DNA from: Eggerthella sp. CAG:368
GTDB lineage: Bacteria; Actinomycetota; Coriobacteriia; Coriobacteriales; Eggerthellaceae
Assembly (NCBI GenBank): GCA_000434775.1
Contig: FR895490.1
Location: 21,857 to 34,563 of the forward strand
DNA: 12,707 nt
Reading direction: 5' to 3'
Positions within the stretch are counted from its first letter, which is position 1; the number at the start of each line of letters is the position of its first letter. The translations under genes were made by a program, and so were the position numbers. This document shows, piece after piece, positions 6,659 to 12,707 of this stretch. The notes beneath the pieces were generated by a model, which worked only from the letters and a program-made list of their open reading frames with translations, was not told the origin of the DNA and ran no database searches.

Positions 6659-6686
6659 CTTCCTTCTTTTCCGAGAGAGGAAGGGG
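6659..6686 (+). promoter_or_regulatory. ribosome site of the adhesin inside a hairpin
   Basis: The ribosome site AGGAAGGGG (6678-6686) is strong and lies 6 bases before the ATG at 6693, which fixes that start. CTTCCT (6659-6664) can pair with AGGAAG (6678-6683) over a 13-base loop and would partly hide the site. Confidence 0.5.
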
Positions 6687-6692
6687 TGTCTA

Positions 6693-9600
6693 ATGAAGAA
6701 GAAGTTTCAGGTAGTACTCGCGGCGTTGTTTGTCGTGTTACTCGTTCCTGCGTTTGCGTTCGCCGATGTTGAGGGAGGTGTCGGTGCGCGCAAGGCAGGA
6801 GATAGTACCGCTGTGGCGGATCCCAACACCACGAGGAATTGGGAAGCGGGAGCCGGTTACAATAACACGAAGAATCTCGGTCGTATTTGGACCGATAAAA
6901 CGGTTTCAGATAGTGATCTAACCTTTTTCAGTGATGCGCAAGATCAATCAACTGTCATTAGTAAGGGCGATTCGAATTTCCTTACCGTGCTTTCTGCAAT
7001 CTCCTCTGCATCAAATACTTCTACTACGGTAACCAAGCCTTTAGACATTGTGCTTGTGCTTGATGTTTCGGGGTCGATGGATAACCCAATGGGAGGTCAA
7101 AAGAAACTTGATGCGTTGAAGAAGGCGGTTAATTCCTTCTTGGGTTCAATCGAAACGCAAAATGGAAAGGTTACCGATCAGGCAAAGAAACATAAGGTTT
7201 CAATTGTTAAGTTTGCAGGCGATTCTTCTAACGATGTTGGCAATGATATGTATTGGGAGGGCTGGATTGATCCACATAGATACAATTACAGTCAAATCGT
7301 TAGGAATCTTACGGTGTGCGAAGGCGCCGATAGAGCTTCCTTGGAGAGTGCAGTTAATGGCTTGCAAGCGGCAGGTGCAACACGGGCTGATTATGGCTTA
7401 AACCATGCACGCCGCGCTTTGGCGGATGAGTCTGCGCGTCCTGATGCCAAAAAGGTCGTTGTTTTCTTTATCGATGGAGTGCCTACTACGTATTCAGAAT
7501 TTGATGACGGAGTAGCAAATGCCGCGGTTCAACATGCGTTTGCGTTGAAAAATGCTGGTTCTGAAATCTATACCGTTGGCGTTATGGATGACGCCAACCC
7601 GCAAGATTATTCAAAGAAGATTAATCAGTATATGCATGCGGTTTCAAGCAATTTCCCTAATGCGACCTCTTACACCAACAGAGGAAACCAGATTGATAAT
7701 CCTCATTACTATATGGCAGTAACCGATCCTTCGGGCTTAGAGAAAGTTTTTGAGGATATTGCTTCAAGCATTAGTGAAGAAACGGGATATCCAACGCATG
7801 TTGAAGAGGGATTTGAGCCCGATGAGGCGGGGTATGTCACCTTTAACGATGAACTGGGTGACTACATGCAAGTCGACGATTTTAATACCATCCTATTTGG
7901 TGAAAAAAGATTTGATAACCCCGTGAAAACTACCAGTGGAAATGTTGATATCTATACGTTTGAAGGCAGCGTAGATACACCTATTTATCCAAAGGGTAAT
8001 CTTAATAAGGTTGTTATTACGGTGACAAGATCTGAAGAAGCGAAAGTAGGAGATAAGGTAGAGGTCAAGGTTCCTGCTGCTCTTATTCCTGTACGCTATT
8101 TCAAGATCAATGACACTACGGAGGAAATGAGCGTAACGGAAACGTACCCTATTCGCGTCATCTACGGCTCGAGCATTAAGCCGGCAGTGCTTGATACTTG
8201 GGGTAATCCTGATGCAAATTTAGCTACCTACATTCAAAACCATACCGATGAGAACGGTAAGGTTGAGTTTTTGGCCAACAAGTGGAGCGGAAATGAGTTG
8301 GGGGATGTAACCTCTACCTTTAAGCCCGCAAAAACCAATACATATTATTTCTTTACGCAAGATACGCCAATCTACACCGATGAGGCTTGCATCTATCCCG
8401 CGAAGGGCAAACTTGATGCTAATACCACCTATTACTATAAGCACACCTACTGCGAACTTGCTCTTGGCAAGAAGGTTGAAATAACGGAAGGAATACCTTT
8501 CTCTGGTGGAGCTGCCGAGGCGCTTGAAGGGGCAGTAGCTCAAGATTCGCAGGGTAATTCGTACTTTGTAAAAGGAACTTCACGCCATACCTATATCAAT
8601 GAGCTTCATACGGCTAAAACAGACAACGTTACTAAAACGGCAAAGGATGTCCTTGATCCAGAATGGAGTGAGGCTTCCGTAGCCGCTGCTTCGACCATTA
8701 TTAACAGCTTAGGTAATAATGGTAAGCTTCAGGTTGAAAAGCCAGGTACCCTTGCGCTTTCTAAGACGGTTGAAGTTGGTGAAGGTTTTGATCTGAACAA
8801 CTACACCAATACAGAGTTCTCGTTTGAAATTACGGTTGTCAACCAAGCTAACAAAACCTTGAAGGCCGAGGTAAAAAATGAAAGTGGTGTCTCAGTTTCC
8901 ACGTTCGATCTTGTTTTTAATGCAGAAGGTAAAGCCACACAGAGCATAAAGCATGGCGAAACCCTCTATATCTATGGATTAACGAATGGGGATACCTATT
9001 CGATAACTGAAAACGAGGTTGCAGGTTTTACCACAACTGCGACAGGCGATACGGGCACTATCGTTGCTGGTGAGCTAACAGCAGCCGCTTTCACGAATAC
9101 CTATTCTGCAACGGGAACGCTTGAAGGTGACACTGCTCTGAAGGGCTCGAAGGTCCTTGCGGGCAGGGACTGGAATGATACCGATTCCTTTGTTTTCAAC
9201 ATTGAGGCAGCTGCAAGTACTCCAATGCCTGAAGAAACCACGGTAATCTTGAGTAATCGTGCGGGTACGCTCGAAAATGAAGAAGTACCATTCAGTTTTG
9301 GCGATATCACGTATACCAAGCCTGGTACCTATGTCTATGACATGCACGAAGACGAAGACGCCTCTGTTATCAATAAAGGCGTGACGTATTCAAAGGCGGT
9401 ATATCAGGTAACTGTTACCGTGACAGATAACGGCAATGGAACGCTTGAAGTAACAAGCGCTATGGTACAGCGCATAAGCGATGCGGGGGCTTCTCTTGAT
9501 CCTGCCGTGCAAGCCGAGGTAGCAAAGTTCACCAATGTGTTTAAAGCCGATGCTGAAAGTTGGTCTCCTCGAGGGGTAAAACACTACACGGATTATTCAG

Positions 9601-10436
9601 GTACAAAGCCAATCGCTGAAAATATGTTCTTCTTCCAGGTTGTACCTGGAGAAGGCGCTCCTGGTGAGGCAGGCGTTAAAACAACGGATGGTATAAGCCC
9701 CATCACGTTCGATGAAATCACTTTTAATCATGAACACATTGGTAAGGAGTATATCTATACCGTCAACGAAGTAATTAAAGTTAACAACGAATGGAAAACA
9801 GTCAAAGAGCTTGCTGGTGGCGCATCAACCTATACGCAAGATGGCATCACCTATGATGCAAGTGTGTGGATCATTGAAGTTAGCGTAATGCTTGAAAATG
9901 ACGTAATTGTGCTTACGCCAACCTACAAGAAGAATGGTGAAGTAGTTACGGGTACAGATAAGTTCGAATTCAGTAATAGCTATAAAGCGAATGTAGCTGA
10001 ATATGCTTCCGCAGAAGCAGGATTCACTAAGGTTATTACTGGTAAAGATTGGGACGACAAGGATACGTTTACGTTTACTATTGGCAAAGTTTCTTTCAAT
10101 GGTAAAACAGGTGACGAATCCTTAGCAAACATACCTTATCCAGAGAGAACAACCGTTGAAGTAACGAAAGGCAACGCAGAGGGCAAATTTGATTTTGGAA
10201 CCATTACCTTTGATACCGTAGGAACCTATGTATACAAGGTAACTGAGACTCCTGATACTGCCGGTACTGGCTATGAATACGATACGCACGAAGCTGTTAT
10301 TACGGTAGTAGTTACCGACAATGGACAAGGTCAGCTTATTGCAACGGCTACCGTGAAAGCTCCTGTCCGTGAAAGCTCCTGTCTTTACCAATGCTTTCAC
10401 GGCAGATCTGAATTATTCTGCTGCGGGAGATATTGA
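6693..10436 (+). CDS. VWA/FctA-type surface adhesin, N-terminal part before frameshift
   Basis: This is a large secreted surface protein, probably an adhesin or pilus-tip-like stalk. A signal peptide (residues 1-24, KKK then a hydrophobic core, AFA before Asp25) comes first. A von Willebrand A domain (about 115-360) has a complete MIDAS: DVSGS at 124-128, Thr230 and Asp261. A linker of about 300 residues includes the LGNNGKL motif. Then come pilin-type domains: a CnaB-like one (about 685-805; Lys691, Glu773, Asn802) and FctA-like ones at about 808-951 (Lys820, Asn948), 955-1098 (Glu1026, Asn1095) and 1100 onward (Lys1113, Glu1185). In this family such Lys and Asn form an isopeptide bond with Glu as catalyst. 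The frame breaks at the 16-bp duplication, so residues after about 1225 (RESSCLYQCFHG...) are out-of-frame, and the TGA at 10434 removes the partner Asn of the fourth domain, all later domains and the cell-wall anchor. Confidence 0.85.
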   Translation: MKKKFQVVLAALFVVLLVPAFAFADVEGGVGARKAGDSTAVADPNTTRNWEAGAGYNNTKNLGRIWTDKTVSDSDLTFFSDAQDQSTVISKGDSNFLTVLSAISSASNTSTTVTKPLDIVLVLDVSGSMDNPMGGQKKLDALKKAVNSFLGSIETQNGKVTDQAKKHKVSIVKFAGDSSNDVGNDMYWEGWIDPHRYNYSQIVRNLTVCEGADRASLESAVNGLQAAGATRADYGLNHARRALADESARPDAKKVVVFFIDGVPTTYSEFDDGVANAAVQHAFALKNAGSEIYTVGVMDDANPQDYSKKINQYMHAVSSNFPNATSYTNRGNQIDNPHYYMAVTDPSGLEKVFEDIASSISEETGYPTHVEEGFEPDEAGYVTFNDELGDYMQVDDFNTILFGEKRFDNPVKTTSGNVDIYTFEGSVDTPIYPKGNLNKVVITVTRSEEAKVGDKVEVKVPAALIPVRYFKINDTTEEMSVTETYPIRVIYGSSIKPAVLDTWGNPDANLATYIQNHTDENGKVEFLANKWSGNELGDVTSTFKPAKTNTYYFFTQDTPIYTDEACIYPAKGKLDANTTYYYKHTYCELALGKKVEITEGIPFSGGAAEALEGAVAQDSQGNSYFVKGTSRHTYINELHTAKTDNVTKTAKDVLDPEWSEASVAAASTIINSLGNNGKLQVEKPGTLALSKTVEVGEGFDLNNYTNTEFSFEITVVNQANKTLKAEVKNESGVSVSTFDLVFNAEGKATQSIKHGETLYIYGLTNGDTYSITENEVAGFTTTATGDTGTIVAGELTAAAFTNTYSATGTLEGDTALKGSKVLAGRDWNDTDSFVFNIEAAASTPMPEETTVILSNRAGTLENEEVPFSFGDITYTKPGTYVYDMHEDEDASVINKGVTYSKAVYQVTVTVTDNGNGTLEVTSAMVQRISDAGASLDPAVQAEVAKFTNVFKADAESWSPRGVKHYTDYSGTKPIAENMFFFQVVPGEGAPGEAGVKTTDGISPITFDEITFNHEHIGKEYIYTVNEVIKVNNEWKTVKELAGGASTYTQDGITYDASVWIIEVSVMLENDVIVLTPTYKKNGEVVTGTDKFEFSNSYKANVAEYASAEAGFTKVITGKDWDDKDTFTFTIGKVSFNGKTGDESLANIPYPERTTVEVTKGNAEGKFDFGTITFDTVGTYVYKVTETPDTAGTGYEYDTHEAVITVVVTDNGQGQLIATATVKAPVRESSCLYQCFHGRSELFCCGRY
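10351..10382 (+). repeat. exact 16-bp tandem duplication causing the frameshift
   Basis: CCGTGAAAGCTCCTGT occurs twice in direct succession (10351-10366 and 10367-10382). Because 16 is not a multiple of three, the second copy shifts the frame. With one copy the protein reads TVKAPVFTNAFTADLNY, the normal final strand of the domain with its FTN motif. Confidence 0.95.
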
Positions 10437-12707
10437 TCTTACTAAGGTGCTCAATGGTCACAACATGGCTGAAGGTCAGTTCACTTTTATCGTCGCAAAT
10501 GCAGACGCTAGGTTTGGATTGAAAACTACACAGGTAGCTTCTCCAGCCGCTGGTGAAGGTGAAACAGTAACCTTTGCAGCTCTTTTGAGGCAACTTCGTG
10601 GTGGTGACGATCTTATCTTTACGCGCGACGATGCAGGTAATACATACTCCTTTACGGTGTACGAGCAAAAGGGTAATGCTGATGGATATACCTACGACAC
10701 CACCGAGTGGAATGTAAGCATTGCGGTGAGCATTGAAGACGCAAAGATTAAAGCGGTGACTACTGTTTCAGCTGAAGGCAAGCCAACACAAACCCATACC
10801 TACCTTGCAGGTGAGCAGGCTCTTCATGCGGCAACGGTTGATTTCTTGAATGCCTATAATGCACAAGGGTCGGTAGCAGTTGCTGCTACAAAAGACCTTA
10901 CGGGTCGTCCGCTAACTGAAGGTGAGTTTAACTTCAGCATGCACTACGCTGATGGAACATTAATTCAGGATGGGGTAACCAATACTGCGGACGGAACGAT
11001 TGCTTTTGCTCCGTTTGACTACGATGTCAAGACGCTCAATGAGCTTGTTGAGGCTGGCCATGCTACGGTTACTGTTGGCAGCGATGGAAATAAAACATGG
11101 ACTATTCTATATGCTGCTAAAGAAAACACCGATAGTCTTCCTGGTGGTGTGAGCGCAACAAAGTCCGAAGTTGCTTTCACGGTTACTGTTACTGATAAGG
11201 GTGATGGCAAACTTGAGGCTGTTGCTCAGGCAGGCGAAGACGGTTTCGTATTCAAGAATACTTACAGCACTGGTGACCCTGTCCCTATGGATTTGATGGG
11301 CAGGAAGGTTCTCAACTTTGCTCATGGCTTTAACCCACCAAGCATTGAAGGTAAATACACCTTCACTATTACCTCTGACAATCCTAACGCTCCTATGCCT
11401 AAGGATGCGCAGGGTAACTTGGTGACGCAAGCAACCAATGACGCCAACGGAAACGTTGATTTTGGAACCGTTACCTTCTCGCTTGAAGATCTTAATAAGG
11501 CTCTTAAAGACGAAATGGGTGATGTGAGTCCAGTAGCGCTTGATGAGGCTGATGGTGCGGTGGTAGAGAGCGCTGAGAATAACGTTGAAAAGAGCGTTGA
11601 AAATGATGATCTTGTCAGCGATCTCGCCGACGATCTTACTGATAAACATGCCGATGATCATACTGATGGTAACGCTGTAAGCGAAGACGATGAATCAGCT
11701 TCTCGTCAGGGCCAGATGCGCACCTATACGTTTACCTATCAGATTACCGAGACTGGTGCGGTATCTGGTGTGACAAACGATACCGACAATCCCAAGACGG
11801 TCCAGTTTAAGCTAACTGATGATGGTAATGGGCACTTTAGCGTTGAGAGAATTGGTGGTACGGATTTGGCCTTCCAATTCACCAATACCTATTCGGTTGA
11901 CCCTAAGCCATCGAGTGTGACCGACCAGCTTTCTATTGTGAAAGTTCTTGAAGGCAGAAGCATGCAGGCGGGCGAATTTACCTTCCAGCTTCTTGAAAAC
12001 CGCGAGGTTGTTGCCACGGGAACTAATGCGGCTGATGGAACAGTAACATTTACTCCTATTACCTATAGCGAACCAGGCACTCATACCTATTGGGTGATGG
12101 AGGACAAGGCCGGTACGACCGAAGCGGGCGTTACGTATGACAGCGCAAGGCACCAAATTGAAACCGTGGTCAGTGATAACGGGGACGGAACATTACGTGT
12201 TAAGCATGATCTTATTGACGCGCATGAAGCTACCTTCGTCAACAGTTACAAAGTTGATCCAACAACGGTTAAGTTAGGTGCGGGCAAGGAGCTTACGGGC
12301 GCAACGCTTGTCGACAAGCAGTTCACGTTCGTTTTGAAAGATTACAACGGCAAGGAATTCACAAAGGCTCAGAACAATGCTGCTGGTCAGGTGGTATTCC
12401 CTGAAATCGAATTCGTTGAACCAGGTCAGTATACCTTCACCATGACCGAGGTAAATGATGGTCAAGGTGGCGTTACATATGACGAAAAGGCCTACACGGT
12501 AGTGGTGAATGTGACCGATGACATGAAGGGACACTTGGTAGCACAGGTTACCTACGATGGCCAAGTACAGCCGCCGGTATTTAAGAACACGTTTACTCCT
12601 GGAAAGCCAGGGTCGACCACTAAAACAGGCGATAACGCAGGCGTGTTGTTGGGAGTTATTGTGGCGGTTGTTGTGGTAGCTGGGGTAACGTGTGGCATTG
12701 CCTATAA
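10369..12707 (+). pseudogene. VWA/FctA-type surface adhesin, C-terminal part, cut by window end
   Basis: This frame is open without a stop from the second copy of the duplication to the window end and clearly continues the adhesin. It finishes the fourth pilin domain (VFTNAF) and then encodes five more FctA-like domains: about 10413-10860 (FLNAY), 10861-11271 (FKNTY), 11272-11893 (FTNTY), 11894-12254 (FVNSY) and 12255-12597 (FKNTF). Each begins with a K-x-L-type strand and ends with the Asn-bearing strand. The third of these five contains an acidic insert. The tail reads GKPGSTTKTGDNAG followed by a hydrophobic helix (12640 onward), a sorting-signal layout without LPXTG. The final charged residues and stop lie beyond the window. 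The GTG at 10369 has no ribosome site, so separate translation is unlikely. With one repeat copy, the whole protein would be at least 1999 residues. Confidence 0.8.
11620..11667 (+). repeat. diverged 24-bp tandem repeat in the acidic insert
   Basis: Two adjacent 24-base units (11620-11643 and 11644-11667) encode DLADDLTD and KHADDHTD. They lie inside the Asp/Glu-rich insert (about 11492-11718) of a pilin domain and suggest that the insert grew by tandem duplication. Confidence 0.6.

Larger units (their letters stand above)
6248..6692. other. divergent intergenic region and adhesin leader
   Basis: No convincing gene is present. The left half is AT-rich and carries a dyad cluster (6331-6416) and the palindrome TTATTAATAA (6428-6437). 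The right half, about 250 bases, appears to be a long untranslated leader. It includes a bulged hairpin with core CCAAG (6506-6510) / CTTGG (6517-6521), followed by T5 at 6534-6538, and a hairpin over the ribosome site. A 78-codon frame from TTG at 6457 ends at the adhesin ATG, but its basic, family-less peptide and lack of a good ribosome site argue against it. Confidence 0.45.

Noticed and set aside
6440..6692. c-di-GMP or other known riboswitch in the adhesin leader
   Set aside because: I looked for GEMM-type conserved blocks and similar signatures and found none.
6457..6693. 78-codon + strand frame from TTG ending at the adhesin ATG
   Set aside because: TTG start with a poorly spaced ribosome site, basic low-information peptide, and overlap with leader hairpins; more likely untranslated leader.
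8745..12597. Tandem repeats in the adhesin as a CRISPR or DNA-level repeat array
   Set aside because: Similarity is at the protein-domain level (about 120 to 210 residues each) with diverged DNA; no short identical repeats with spacers.

Overview
The window looks like chromosomal DNA of a Gram-positive actinobacterium of the class Coriobacteriia. This is inferred from three things: a 12-helix membrane protein ending in a LuxR-type helix-turn-helix (an architecture strongly expanded in Eggerthellaceae and relatives), a very long von Willebrand A / FctA-type isopeptide pilin protein ending in a KTGD-plus-helix tail, and a moderate base composition. No 16S or other species marker is present, so no species is named.

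Region 1 (243-3435, + strand) is a compact three-gene sulfur-transfer operon: larE (sacrificial sulfur transferase of nickel-pincer-nucleotide synthesis), mnmA (tRNA 2-thiouridylase) and a NifS/IscS-type cysteine desulfurase. The gaps are only 24 and 22 bases. The desulfurase probably supplies persulfide sulfur to MnmA and perhaps to LarE. LarE and MnmA each carry three cysteines in the active-site region, a pattern linked to [4Fe-4S]-dependent sulfuration. No larA, larB or larC is visible here.

Region 2 (3436-4386, + strand) has a good sigma-70-type promoter (3505-3533), a long stem-loop in the predicted mRNA leader (3544-3614), and one gene. That gene encodes a membrane-anchored universal stress protein: a three-helix PQ-loop/SemiSWEET-like domain fused to an ATP-binding-type UspA domain.

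Region 3 (6099 down to 4416, - strand) is a 12-helix LuxR-family regulator split by a frameshift exactly at a nine-base T tract (coding sense). Removing one T restores a 560-residue protein. Its leader contains a nested 11-bp inverted repeat, and an 8-base G tract lies next to its possible promoter.

Region 4 (6100-6692) is the divergent intergenic region. It holds a cluster of related AT-centred dyads, a perfect 12-bp palindrome, and a long leader for the next gene.

Region 5 (6693 to the window end, + strand) is a giant secreted surface protein: signal peptide, VWA domain with an intact MIDAS, then about nine tandem pilin-type domains that probably form Lys-Asn isopeptide bonds, then a non-canonical sorting-like tail and membrane helix cut by the window edge. 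The frame is broken at 10351-10382 by an exact 16-bp tandem duplication; one copy would give a continuous protein of at least 1999 residues.

The most interesting aspect is that a regulator and a neighbouring surface adhesin are both switched off by reversible-type mutations (a homopolymer and a short tandem duplication). This could be a phase-variable regulator/adhesin pair, but sequencing or assembly error must be excluded first.
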